From assembly GCA_946615875.1 (NCBI GenBank), contig CAMOIK010000041.1:1-13325 (forward strand): a DNA stretch of 13,325 bases. The letters are read 5' to 3'. Within the stretch, counting starts at the first letter, position 1. Every line of letters begins with the position of its first letter. Both the position numbers and the translations under genes were made by a program. Positions 1 through 7,654 of the stretch are shown one piece after another. The notes below the pieces were generated by a model, which had not been told where the DNA came from, did not search any database, and was given only the letters and a program-made list of their open reading frames with translations. The DNA is from an uncultured Verrucomicrobiota bacterium (GTDB lineage Bacteria > Verrucomicrobiota > Kiritimatiellia > RFP12 > UBA1067).

Positions 1-1653
1 CCAAGGCCCGCCGAGCCCACCAAGTTCGAGCAGTACTACGACTTCTCCGAGCCGATCGCCTCCATTCCCTCCCACAGATACCTCGCCATACGCAGAGGAC
101 AGAAAGAAGGCGTGCTGTGGGTCAAGCTCGAAATCGACCGCGACGCCGTCGTCGATCAGATGCTTGACGCCATCGGCCGCGACGGCGAGCAGATCAAGCT
201 CGCGGCGGAGGACGCCTACAGGAGACTGCTCGCGCCCAGCTGCGAAATCGATGTCACCGTCGATAAGAAGATGGAGGCGGACCGCGCCGCCGTCGAAGTG
301 TTCGCGGACAACCTGCGAAACCTCCTCCTCGCAAGCCCGCTCGGCGAAAAGTCGGTCCTCGCCATCGACCCAGGCATCCGCACGGGTTGCAAGGTGGCCA
401 TGATGGACGCCACCGGCAAATACCTCGGCAAGACCGTCCTCTACCCGCAGCAGAAGCCCGGCGAGACAGAGCGGGCGCTGGCCATGATAGTGAACAAGTT
501 CCGCCCCGACGCCATAGCCGTCGGCAACGGCACGGCGGGGCGGGAGACCGAGGCGTTCGTGCGCGCCACGCTGAAAAAGCTGCACGCGCAGCACCCCGAA
601 ATACCCACGCCGATGGTCGTAAGCGTGTCGGAGGCCGGCGCATCCGTGTATTCGGCCAGCGAGATCGCCCGCCAGGAATTTCCCGACCTGGACTTGACGG
701 TGCGCGGCGCGATATCCATCGGCCGCCGTCTGCAGGACCCGCTCGCAGAACTTGTGAAGATAGACCCCAAGGCGATAGGCGTGGGGCAGTACCAGCACGA
801 CGTGCACCAGCCGCTGCTCTCCGCCAAGCTTGACGAGGTCGTGGTGAGCTGCGTGAACGGCGTCGGCGTCGAACTGAACACCGCCTCGGCGCCGCTGCTC
901 GAACGCGTGTCGGGCGTGGGCCCGTCGCTGGCCAAGTCTATCGTGGAATGGCGCAACGAACACGGACGCTTCACTTCCCGCCGCCAGCTCATGGAGGTCA
1001 AGGGGCTCGGGGCAAAGGCGTTCGAGCAGTGCGCGGGCTTCCTGCGCATACGCGGCGCCGCCAATCCGCTCGATTCCTCCGCCGTCCACCCTGAACGCTA
1101 CTCGCTGGTCGAGAAGATGGCCGACGACATGGGGATGACCGTCCGCGAACTCGTCGGCAACCAGACGGCGGCAAAGAAGATCGACGTGCGCAAATACATC
1201 ACCAACGACGTCGGCGAACCCACGCTCAAGGATATCGTGGCGGAACTGGCCAAGCCCGGCCGCGACCCGCGCGCCGTCTTCGAGCCTCCGAAGTTCCGCG
1301 AGGACGTGACGAAGATAGAGGACGTGAAGGAGGGACAGAAACTCGAAGGCATCGTGACCAACGTCACGGCGTTCGGCGCTTTCGTCGATATAGGCGTCCA
1401 CCAGGACGGCCTCGTTCACGTATCGGAGCTGTCCGACAACTACGTGAGCGATCCGAAGAGCGTGGTGAAGACCGGCGACAGGATACAGGTCACGGTCATA
1501 GGCGTGGACGCGGCAAGAGGAAGGATCTCGCTGTCCGCGCGCTCGCGCCCGTCCGTTGGCGCGGCACGTTCCGGCGCGGCGTCCGGCGGCGCCAGGGAAC
1601 GTCCGTCGGCGCGCTCGTCCGGCTTCTCCTGCAATCCCTTCGCGGGACTCTGA
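1..1653 (+). CDS. tex: Tex family transcription accessory / RNA-binding protein, 3' part (5' end outside window)
   Basis: This is the C-terminal 550 residues of Tex, a cytoplasmic nucleic-acid-binding protein linked to transcription. The frame is open from base 1: the residues before the first in-frame GTG (base 112), including KFEQYYDFSEPIA and IPSHRYLAIRRG, match the conserved Tex core. The gene is therefore cut by the window edge, and the GTG is not its start. Domains in order (window residue numbers): helical core; YqgF/RNase H-like domain opening with AIDPGIRTG near 121-129; helix-hairpin-helix pair around 300-355 (VSGVGPSLAKSI, EVKGLGAKAF); S1 RNA-binding domain about 445-515 (GIVTNVTAFGAFVDIGVHQD). 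A low-complexity Ala/Ser/Arg/Gly tail follows, ending in CNPFAGL, like the NPFA-type ends of other Tex proteins. E. coli Tex is about 773 residues, so roughly 200-230 are missing. It converges on the - strand operon and shows no functional link to it. Confidence 0.95.
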   Translation, partial: PRPAEPTKFEQYYDFSEPIASIPSHRYLAIRRGQKEGVLWVKLEIDRDAVVDQMLDAIGRDGEQIKLAAEDAYRRLLAPSCEIDVTVDKKMEADRAAVEVFADNLRNLLLASPLGEKSVLAIDPGIRTGCKVAMMDATGKYLGKTVLYPQQKPGETERALAMIVNKFRPDAIAVGNGTAGRETEAFVRATLKKLHAQHPEIPTPMVVSVSEAGASVYSASEIARQEFPDLDLTVRGAISIGRRLQDPLAELVKIDPKAIGVGQYQHDVHQPLLSAKLDEVVVSCVNGVGVELNTASAPLLERVSGVGPSLAKSIVEWRNEHGRFTSRRQLMEVKGLGAKAFEQCAGFLRIRGAANPLDSSAVHPERYSLVEKMADDMGMTVRELVGNQTAAKKIDVRKYITNDVGEPTLKDIVAELAKPGRDPRAVFEPPKFREDVTKIEDVKEGQKLEGIVTNVTAFGAFVDIGVHQDGLVHVSELSDNYVSDPKSVVKTGDRIQVTVIGVDAARGRISLSARSRPSVGAARSGAASGGARERPSARSSGFSCNPFAGL

Positions 1654-1686
1654 GGCGCTGACGCGCCTTGGTCCGGCAGACGCCGG
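1654..1686. terminator. Two small GC-rich hairpins between convergent genes (possible bidirectional terminator)
   Basis: The 36 bases between the tex stop and the stop of the opposing transporter gene hold two hairpins. The first is GGCGC-tgac-GCGCC at 1654-1667, extendable by the flanking A/T. The second is CCGGC-agac-GCCGG at 1673-1686. Neither is followed by a clear T-run on either strand, so they are not textbook intrinsic terminators. The position, between two converging stop codons, makes a shared termination or mRNA-end-stabilising role plausible. In GC-rich DNA such short stems also arise by chance. Confidence 0.35.
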
Positions 1687-1689
1687 CGG

Positions 1690-2967
1690 CTACTTCTTGT
1701 AGCCGTCGGCGTTCGCGCTCCATGCGCAGAGGAAGAACACCATGCCCACGATGGCGAATGCGCCGATCGACAGGAGCGCGGCGTTCCAGCCTAGATGCTT
1801 GCTGATGAGGGCTATGCCCAGGCCGGACACGGTGGTGGCGGCGTAGCCCATGATGCCCATGAAGCCGTTGGCCATGGCAGCGGCGTCGTTCGTCGCCTGC
1901 TGCGCGGCCACGATTCCGATCAGAGCCTGCGGGCCGTAGATGAAGAACCCGGTGCCCATCAGCAGCAGCGTGGCCTGCCATATCGCCGCGCCAGCCGGCA
2001 GATACCAGAAGCCGAGGGCGCAAAGCCCCGCGAACAGCATGCAGAACACGCACGTCCGCACTCCGCGCCCCTTGAAGACGCGGTCGGTGAACCAGCCGGC
2101 AAACACCGTGCCAACCACGGCCGCGAGTTCGAACGCGATTATCATCAGCCCGCCCTTCGAGACTTCTATGCCCTTGTATTCCTTGAGGAAGGTGGGGCCC
2201 CAGTCAAGAAAGCCGAAGCGCACCACATACACAAAGAAGTTCGCTATCGCGCACAGCCATATCACACGGTTGCGGAAGACCAGGCGACGGCGGTCGGCAT
2301 CCGTCACCTTGCGCTTCTGCCCGACTTCTTCGGCCTTGCCGCGAACGTCGGAAAGATCCAGTTCCGGCAGACCGTCCTCGCCAGGCCCGTCCTTCACGCA
2401 GAAGAAGCAGAAGACGGCCGCGAGTCCCGCAAGAATCGCCGGCACGTAGAAGCACCACCGCCAACCGCAGCCGAGCGCGAACAGCAGCGAGCAGAGACCG
2501 AGGGCCGCCGCGGAGCCGAAAGAATGGCTCGTGTTCCAGATGGACATCTTGGTCGCCAGCTCCTTGGGATGAATCCAGTGCGTCAGCATCTTCGCGCACG
2601 GCGGGAAGCCCATGCCCTGCGTCCAGCCATTGGCGATCCAGAAGACCGCGAAGAGGATGGTCAGCGACGAGCAGCCGAACAGGAGGTTCATGACCGCAGA
2701 CAGCGCGAGGCCCGCCGCCATGAAGACGCGCCCGTTGAGTTTGTCGGCCCAGAAGCCGTTCACGAAGCGCGAGCATCCGTAGAGGACGCCGTGGACGGTG
2801 AGGATTGTGCCGAGCGCCTCTTTGGTTATGACGCCCTGCGCCAGCATTTCCGGCTGCGCCATGGAAAGGTTCTTGCGCGTCACGTAGAACACTGCGTATG
2901 CCAGCATGCTGCAAAGGATGAAGTTCCACTGCCGCTTCTTGAATCTAGCCTGCTCTTCCTTCGTCAT
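1690..2967 (-). CDS. glpT: GlpT-like organophosphate:phosphate antiporter (MFS, OPA family)
   Basis: This is a 425-residue inner-membrane transporter of the major facilitator superfamily, OPA group (GlpT, UhpT, UhpC). Characterised GlpT proteins exchange external glycerol-3-phosphate for internal phosphate. The segment AYAVFYVTRKNLSMAQPEM in helix 1 aligns with the GlpT helix containing Arg45. The residues that contact phosphate in E. coli GlpT (Arg45, His165, Arg269) appear to correspond to Arg31, His148 (WNTSHSFG) and Arg250 (VYVVRFGFLDWGPTFLKEY). About twelve hydrophobic segments are visible, with a charged central loop around 193-230. The start ATG has the strong ribosome-binding site AGAGGAGA about 5 bases upstream. 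It is the last gene of the - strand block, 22 bases after the HAD phosphatase. The context of two GDPDs and two glycerol-phosphate dehydrogenases supports glycerol phosphate over hexose phosphate as substrate, but UhpT/UhpC-type specificity cannot be excluded from sequence alone. Confidence 0.85.
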   Translation of the reverse strand: MTKEEQARFKKRQWNFILCSMLAYAVFYVTRKNLSMAQPEMLAQGVITKEALGTILTVHGVLYGCSRFVNGFWADKLNGRVFMAAGLALSAVMNLLFGCSSLTILFAVFWIANGWTQGMGFPPCAKMLTHWIHPKELATKMSIWNTSHSFGSAAALGLCSLLFALGCGWRWCFYVPAILAGLAAVFCFFCVKDGPGEDGLPELDLSDVRGKAEEVGQKRKVTDADRRRLVFRNRVIWLCAIANFFVYVVRFGFLDWGPTFLKEYKGIEVSKGGLMIIAFELAAVVGTVFAGWFTDRVFKGRGVRTCVFCMLFAGLCALGFWYLPAGAAIWQATLLLMGTGFFIYGPQALIGIVAAQQATNDAAAMANGFMGIMGYAATTVSGLGIALISKHLGWNAALLSIGAFAIVGMVFFLCAWSANADGYKK

Positions 2968-2989
2968 CTCTATTCTCCTCTAATGGCTG

Positions 2990-3832
2990 TCAACGATCGA
3001 CCTTGTCGAACGTATCAACGACGATCGCTGGCGGCGTACCCTTGTAGCGCGCGAGATCGTCGCGCGTGGTCTCGCCGGAAAGGACGCACACGAAATCGAC
3101 GCCCGCGTTGTCGGCAATCGCCTTGTCGGTGTAGAGGCGGTCGCCTACCACGGCGATCTCCTCCGGCGCGAACCGCGCCAGCACCGGGGCGAGCAGCGTA
3201 GGGCTGGGCTTGCCGAAAACATGGCTGGGGCGCATGGAGTTCGTCGCCTCCAGGAACTTCAGCATTCCGCCGACGTCGGGAATGGGCCCGCGCTCCGACG
3301 GACAGCAGTTGTCCGGGTGCGTGGCGACGAAATCGACGGGGGTGCCGTTGGCCGTCCTCACAGGGCACATGGGAGACGGAGGGGTATTGCGCATGTTCCA
3401 GAGCGCAGTCGCGTCGGCCAGCTTCGCGTAGGTCAGCTCCTTGTCGTAGGTCAGCGCGATCAGCTCGTTGCGCTCGGGGTCGTATTCGAACGAGACCCCG
3501 GCGTCCGCCAGCCGCTCGGACATGTGGGCCTTCACTTTGGCGCTCGCCAGCAGATATACCGACTTGTATCCCTTCTCGCGGATGTACGCTTCGAGCGTGA
3601 TGAGAGGCGTGAGTATCTGTTCCGGCGTGACGGGGATGTCCGCCCCCGCGATCTTCGCCATATACTCCTCCGGGCACTTCGAAGTGTTATTGGTCAGGTA
3701 GAAGAACCTGAAACGCCCCGAGACGGTGCCGTCTATGACGAACTTCACAGCCGAAGCGATTGGCTTGGCGCCCATGAAGAGCGTGCCGTCCAGATCGCAG
3801 ACGAAAGCCTTTTTCTTCGCAAGGTCGAACAT
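2990..3832 (-). CDS. HAD-IIA phosphatase (NagD/AraL/phosphoglycolate phosphatase type)
   Basis: This is a 280-residue cytoplasmic HAD-superfamily phosphatase of subclass IIA. Motif I is CDLDGTLF, with nucleophile Asp13 and acid/base Asp15. Motif II is FYLTNNTS (Thr47). Motif III Lys208 lies in FGKPSP, and motif IV is VVGDRLYTD (Asp231, Asp236). The large C2 cap lies between motifs II and III. Relatives include NagD, Bacillus AraL and the eukaryotic phosphoglycolate/glycerol-3-phosphate phosphatase, so a small phosphorylated metabolite is expected. In this cluster glycerol phosphate or a by-product such as phosphoglycolate is a reasonable guess, but the substrate is unproven. The start is supported by a GAGGGGG stretch about 7 bases upstream, in the 13-base gap after the DUF1667 gene. 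B. subtilis likewise has an AraL phosphatase gene next to a G1P dehydrogenase gene (araM), and both families recur here. Confidence 0.85.
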   Translation of the reverse strand: MFDLAKKKAFVCDLDGTLFMGAKPIASAVKFVIDGTVSGRFRFFYLTNNTSKCPEEYMAKIAGADIPVTPEQILTPLITLEAYIREKGYKSVYLLASAKVKAHMSERLADAGVSFEYDPERNELIALTYDKELTYAKLADATALWNMRNTPPSPMCPVRTANGTPVDFVATHPDNCCPSERGPIPDVGGMLKFLEATNSMRPSHVFGKPSPTLLAPVLARFAPEEIAVVGDRLYTDKAIADNAGVDFVCVLSGETTRDDLARYKGTPPAIVVDTFDKVDR

Positions 3833-3845
3833 CGCCCCGTCCCCC

Positions 3846-4190
3846 TCACATGTTGGCGGTGGCCACCACGTCGACGCCAGTCGCCGCCACGTCGGCCACG
3901 ATCACGTCGCCGATCTTCACCGGCAGCTGCACCGTGGTCTGGTGCAAGGCGAAGAGCACGTCGTCAATCTTCGCCTTTGGCACCGGCGTCCTAGTCTTGA
4001 CCGGCAGTGGCTTGCGCATCCCCGCCACGCGCACGAGTCCCGTGACCATGCGCGTGGGGTTGATCAGTTCGCTCTTGCCGTACGCTTCGCCGCGCGGGCA
4101 CGAGTTGCCCGAAACAGTCACCGAGCCGTCGGCGTTGCGCACGACGTCCATCTCGCACCCTTTCGGGCAGTTTATGCAGATCATCTTCAT
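3846..4190 (-). CDS. DUF1667 protein with four conserved cysteines
   Basis: This is a 114-residue soluble protein. Its N-terminus carries Cys5, Cys8 and Cys12 (CINCPKGCEM) and Cys31 (GNSCPRG), the arrangement of DUF1667 (COG3862). The family is not biochemically well defined. Its genes sit almost always beside a GlpA-like FAD dehydrogenase and a COG0446-type NAD/FAD oxidoreductase, and it is often described as a subunit of that complex. The four cysteines could bind an iron-sulfur cluster or zinc. The second half (KTRTPVPKAKIDDVLFAL and following) is typical of the family. The start codon is one base after the stop of the upstream fusion gene, and its ribosome-binding site AAGGAAGG lies inside the end of that gene. 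This implies translational coupling and fixed stoichiometry. Family confidence is high; the molecular function is inferred from neighbourhood. Confidence 0.88.
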   Translation of the reverse strand: MKMICINCPKGCEMDVVRNADGSVTVSGNSCPRGEAYGKSELINPTRMVTGLVRVAGMRKPLPVKTRTPVPKAKIDDVLFALHQTTVQLPVKIGDVIVADVAATGVDVVATANM

Positions 4191-4191
4191 C

Positions 4192-6672
4192 TCAAGCCTT
4201 CCTTCCCTTTGCGTATTCCGCGGCCGCGCGCCCGGCGATCTCCGAATCGCGGCTAACCCAATCGACGAGATCGTAAACGCGCACCACGTTGCCGCCGGCG
4301 AAGATGCCAGGCACGCTCGTGGCCATGTTCGCGTCCACCTTCGGCCCGCGAGTGGAAGGATCCATCTCGATGCCAGCCTTCTTGGTGAGTTCGTTTTCTG
4401 GTATCAGGCCGCAGGACAGGACCAGCGTGTCGCAGTCGTAGTGGATCTCCGTGCCTGGGATGGGCTTGAGGTGATCGTCCACCTTGGCGACCTTGACGCC
4501 CGTCACGTGCTCGCGCCCTTCCACGTCCGTCACCGTGTGGGAGAGGAGCAGGGGGATGTCGTAGTCGTTGAGGCACTGCACGACGTTTCGCATCAGGCCC
4601 GACGACTTCTTCATTATCTCGACGCAGGCCAGCACCTTCGCGCCAGAGAAGGTCAGGCGGCGCGCCATGATGAGGCCGATGTCGCCGGAGCCCAGGATCA
4701 CCACACGGCGGCCTGGCATTATGCCGTCCATGTTGACGAGTCTCTGCACGGTTCCTGCGGTATAAACGCCAGCCGGGCGCGTGCCAGGCGTCATGAGCGC
4801 GCCGCGCGGCCTTTCCCTGCACCCCATGGCGAGCACGGTCGAACGCGTCCTATAGATCTTCAATCCGCCTCGCGGACTCATGGCGGTGACCTTGATGTCG
4901 CCGTCGGGCTGCGGCGCGATGTCCAGCACCATGGTGCCGCAGACGACGGGTATCTTCAGCTCGGCGGCCTTGTCTATGAACCTCTGTGCATACTCCGGTC
5001 CTGTCAGCTCTTCCTTGAAGCGGTGGAGGCCAAAGCCGTTGTGGATGCACTGCTGAAGGATGCCGCCTGGCGCGTCGTCGCGTTCCAGCACCAGCACGCC
5101 GTCGGCGCCGTTCTCCTTTGCCGCGCAGGCGGCCGCCAACCCCGCCGGGCCGGCGCCTACCACGAGCACGTCGAGAGTGGTCTCGATGTCGGCTGCGCCT
5201 GGCCTCGCCGACGATGCCAGCGCCTTCGGCGCCGTCTTCCTGGAGAGGAGGAACGACTCTGGAGGCAACCCCAGCTCCGCGCCCAGTATCTCTATGAGCC
5301 TTGGCGTGCAGAAACCTCCCTGGCAGCGGCCCATGCCGCTACGTGTACGCCGCTTGATGCCGTCGAGCGTCCTCGCGCCGACGCGCGCCCGGATGGCTGC
5401 GCGTATCTCCCCTTCCGTCACCTCTTCGCAGCGGCAGACCACCCTGCCGAAGGACGGGTCGCGCTCCACCAGCTCCGCGAGCTCCTCCGGCTTCATCTCG
5501 CGGGTCTTGGGCCACCACGAGACGTCACGCGAAATCTGCGACGGATTCTTCCGTGACACGCCGAGGCGCTCCGCCACCCTGCCCGCGAGAAAGACGCCTA
5601 TCGCCGGGGCGGAAGTCAGGCCAGGCGACTCCACGCCGACGGCGTTGAAGAACGCTGGCGCGTCGCACGGCTCGCCGAGTATGAAATCTCCGACCGTGGT
5701 TTCATGCGCCCTCATCCCCGAGAACTCTGCGATCACCTTGCCAAGCGGCAGGCCGGGATACGTGCGCCTCGCTCCGGCCTTCACCTTCTCCAGCCCGTCG
5801 TAGGTGGTGGCCTTGTCCTCCTTGTCGTCCACGTCCTCGGCGGTAGGCCCCACGATCATGGTGCCATCCACCGTGGGCGAGACGAGTATGCCCTTGCCCA
5901 TCTTGGAGGGGCACTGGAACATGGTCGCGGAGAACGTGCCGTCCTCGTCGCGATCGAGCATCAGGTATTCGCCGCGCCTGGCCCTGATGGAATACTTGGT
6001 GCCGCTGACGAGATTGTTGATTTCGTCGGAGTGCAGGCCGGCGCAGTTCACGACGGCCTTCGCCAGAAACTCCCTGCCGTCCTCGCTTGTCAGGCGATAC
6101 GGGAACGGCGCGTCGCCGACGAAGTCGCCCTTCGGCACCTCGCGGCGTATCGCCGCCACCCGCGTGTCGAAATAGAACTCCGCGCCGTTCGCCGCCGCGT
6201 TCTCGGCGTAGCGGAACGTCAGCTCGTAAGGGCAGCAGATGCCGCCCGTCGGCGCCCAGAGCGCCGACGTGGCCTCCGGGGAGACGTTCGGCTCGCGCCG
6301 CCTCAACTCCTCCTGCGAAATGATCTCCGTCCTTACGCCGTTCTGCTCGCCTCTGGCCTGGAGTTCGCGCAGCGTGGCCTCGTCGTCGGCGCCGAACGCC
6401 AGCACGAGCGAGCCGTTGCGGCGGAACGGAACCTTCAATTCGCGGCAGACGTCCTCGAACATCCTGTTGCCTAGGACGTTGAACTTCGCCTTGTTCGTGC
6501 CCGGCTTCGCGTCGAAACCAGCGTGGACGATGGCGCTGTTCGCCTTGGAGGCGCCCTCCGCCACGTCGCTGCCCGCTTCTAGCACGGCTACGCTCAGGTT
6601 GTAGCGCGTGAGCTCGCGTGCGACCGCGCACCCTACCACGCCTGCGCCAATCACAATTGCATCGACATTCAT
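4192..6672 (-). CDS. Fused GlpA-like FAD dehydrogenase + BFD [2Fe-2S] domain + NAD/FAD oxidoreductase
   Basis: This 826-residue protein joins two enzymes that are usually separate genes. Residues 1-400 are a GlpA/COG0579-type FAD dehydrogenase (Rossmann motif VIGAGVVGCAV near 7-17; GVESPGLTSAPAIG near 346-359). Residues 405-475 are a BFD-like [2Fe-2S] domain with CRC (Cys413, Cys415), Cys450 and Cys455. After a linker of about 25 residues, 500-820 form a COG0446-type oxidoreductase with an FAD motif (VVGAGPAGLAA), GGILQQCIHNGFG, an NAD-binding motif (VILGSGDIGL near 658-667) and a closing FAD motif (GIFAGGNVV). Expected role: oxidise sn-glycerol-3-phosphate to dihydroxyacetone phosphate and pass electrons through the cluster to NAD or another carrier. 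The 2-hydroxyacid (LhgO-like) branch is an alternative for the first half. I chose the ATG at 6672, not the in-frame ATG at 6690, because AAAGAAGGA lies 5 bases before it and the FAD motif follows at once. DUF1667 follows after one base. Confidence 0.87.
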   Translation of the reverse strand: MNVDAIVIGAGVVGCAVARELTRYNLSVAVLEAGSDVAEGASKANSAIVHAGFDAKPGTNKAKFNVLGNRMFEDVCRELKVPFRRNGSLVLAFGADDEATLRELQARGEQNGVRTEIISQEELRRREPNVSPEATSALWAPTGGICCPYELTFRYAENAAANGAEFYFDTRVAAIRREVPKGDFVGDAPFPYRLTSEDGREFLAKAVVNCAGLHSDEINNLVSGTKYSIRARRGEYLMLDRDEDGTFSATMFQCPSKMGKGILVSPTVDGTMIVGPTAEDVDDKEDKATTYDGLEKVKAGARRTYPGLPLGKVIAEFSGMRAHETTVGDFILGEPCDAPAFFNAVGVESPGLTSAPAIGVFLAGRVAERLGVSRKNPSQISRDVSWWPKTREMKPEELAELVERDPSFGRVVCRCEEVTEGEIRAAIRARVGARTLDGIKRRTRSGMGRCQGGFCTPRLIEILGAELGLPPESFLLSRKTAPKALASSARPGAADIETTLDVLVVGAGPAGLAAACAAKENGADGVLVLERDDAPGGILQQCIHNGFGLHRFKEELTGPEYAQRFIDKAAELKIPVVCGTMVLDIAPQPDGDIKVTAMSPRGGLKIYRTRSTVLAMGCRERPRGALMTPGTRPAGVYTAGTVQRLVNMDGIMPGRRVVILGSGDIGLIMARRLTFSGAKVLACVEIMKKSSGLMRNVVQCLNDYDIPLLLSHTVTDVEGREHVTGVKVAKVDDHLKPIPGTEIHYDCDTLVLSCGLIPENELTKKAGIEMDPSTRGPKVDANMATSVPGIFAGGNVVRVYDLVDWVSRDSEIAGRAAAEYAKGRKA

Positions 6673-6677
6673 CGTTG

Positions 6678-6686
6678 TCCTTCTTT
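6678..6686 (-). promoter_or_regulatory. Ribosome-binding site that sets the start of the oxidoreductase fusion
   Basis: On the - strand the sequence AAAGAAGGA ends 5 bases before the ATG at 6672. The alternative in-frame ATG at 6690 would place this site inside the coding region and has no comparable purine tract before it. The site lies in the 25-base gap after the GDPD stop. Confidence 0.75.
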
Positions 6687-6697
6687 CCATGCAAACG

Positions 6698-7558
6698 CTA
6701 TTTCATCATCTCCAAGGCCGCCTTCCAGGCGTCCACCTGCTTCTTGGCGCAGTTGGTCGTCACGGTCTGGGCGCCGCGCCTGAACGCCTCTATCGTATCC
6801 GAGAGATCATCGACCGTCCACACGTGGAACTCGTAGCCGGCCTTGCGCACCGTGCCTATGAAGGACTCTGTGACTACGGCGCGATCGAAGTGGCAATCGA
6901 CACCGTCCGCCCCGATGCGTCCGAGCGTCGCCACGACATCCTCGGCCTTGACGGGCGTCTTTTTGCCCTTGCCAGTGCGGCTGCTCGTCAGCCAATACGT
7001 CTTGTACTCGGGCATCTGCTCCTTGAGGGCCTTGCATGTGTCGGCGTTGAACGCGATGAAGAGCGTGTTGGCCGGCGTGGCGTTGGTCTGCTTCTCGAAG
7101 ACCTTGCGCACGTAGGGGACGATTTCCGGACCCGGCTTGATCTCTACATAGATGAAGCGGCCGTCGCGCGCGAGTCCCAGCACCTCTTCGAGGAGAGCAG
7201 GGCGGTTGCCGGCGAAAGGCGAGCCTTTCCAACGCCCCCAGCTGCCGACGTCGAGATTCTCCAGTTCGCCTTCCCACATGGCGTCGGCGCACTTCTTGGT
7301 GTTGACGCCGCCGGTGGTGCGCGTCAGGCTCGAGTCGTGGAACGTGAAGACCCTCCCGTCCTTGGAAAGATAGACGTCGCACTCGAAACCGAAACCCCGC
7401 TCCACCGCCATCTTGTAGGCCGGGAGCGTGTTTTCCGGCGCGTCGTCGGATTCGCCGCGATGCGCTATGAGGGTCGTGTAGTCTGGGACGGCCGCGACGG
7501 CGGCGAACCCCGCCGACACGATGCCGATTGCCAATGCTTTTCCTGTGATGCTTTTCAT
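6698..7558 (-). CDS. Exported glycerophosphodiester phosphodiesterase (GDPD family)
   Basis: This is a 286-residue TIM-barrel phosphodiesterase of the GlpQ/UgpQ family. The family cleaves glycerophosphodiesters to glycerol phosphate plus an alcohol. An N-terminal signal peptide (MKSITGK, then a hydrophobic stretch to about residue 23) predicts export. The canonical GDPD residues are all present: catalytic His33-Arg34 (AHRGE), APENT (Glu42, Asn43), metal ligands Glu59 and Asp61 (FECDVY), catalytic His74-Asp75 (FHDSSLTRTT), and Glu139/Lys141 (YVEIKPG). The length is near the compact UgpQ-like type, not the longer GlpQ type (about 350). The C-terminal strand FHVWTVDD is also typical. No Shine-Dalgarno sequence precedes the ATG. 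The upstream 96 bases hold -10-like elements so close that a transcript from them would have almost no leader. It should supply the glycerol phosphate carried by the GlpT-like antiporter. Confidence 0.9.
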   Translation of the reverse strand: MKSITGKALAIGIVSAGFAAVAAVPDYTTLIAHRGESDDAPENTLPAYKMAVERGFGFECDVYLSKDGRVFTFHDSSLTRTTGGVNTKKCADAMWEGELENLDVGSWGRWKGSPFAGNRPALLEEVLGLARDGRFIYVEIKPGPEIVPYVRKVFEKQTNATPANTLFIAFNADTCKALKEQMPEYKTYWLTSSRTGKGKKTPVKAEDVVATLGRIGADGVDCHFDRAVVTESFIGTVRKAGYEFHVWTVDDLSDTIEAFRRGAQTVTTNCAKKQVDAWKAALEMMK

Positions 7559-7654
7559 GGTAGGCAGTATTGTATCATATTTTCAAGCGGAGCGCTAGCA
7601 GGAAGCGCTTGCGTTTTTTCGCCGTCTGGAATTACGTTATCCGGCAGGGCGCGC
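7559..7654 (-). promoter_or_regulatory. Probable internal promoter/operator region upstream of the second GDPD gene
   Basis: This is the longest gap inside the - strand gene block. Reading the - strand, an A6 tract (7619-7614) is followed by the 8-base palindrome AAGCGCTT (7610-7603), a second palindrome AGCGCT (7596-7591), and then two overlapping -10-like hexamers, TATGAT (7579-7574) and TACAAT (7574-7569). No good -35 hexamer lies 16-18 bases upstream; the AGCGCT palindrome occupies that position. This suits an activator- or repressor-controlled promoter better than a constitutive one, but this is inference. The A6 tract would lie about 50 bases before the start site, where UP elements occur. 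Read on the + strand, the same palindromes form a hairpin followed by T6, so a terminator against antisense transcription is an alternative. Confidence 0.4.

Noticed and set aside
1795..3201. 468-codon + strand ORF opposite the transporter and HAD genes
   Set aside because: Low-complexity His/Arg/Glu-rich translation without motifs, antisense to genuine genes.
3850..5556. 568-codon + strand ORF opposite the DUF1667 and oxidoreductase genes
   Set aside because: No domain or motif, biased composition, and full overlap with strongly supported - strand genes.
6673..6690. Upstream ATG (6690) for the oxidoreductase fusion
   Set aside because: It would put the good AAAGAAGGA ribosome-binding site inside the gene and add a charged six-residue leader before the FAD motif; the ATG at 6672 fits better.
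7587..7619. Hairpin plus T6 on the + strand that looks like an intrinsic terminator
   Set aside because: No + strand gene runs into it and the stem is only about 5 bp; the A6 on the - strand fits an upstream promoter element at least as well.
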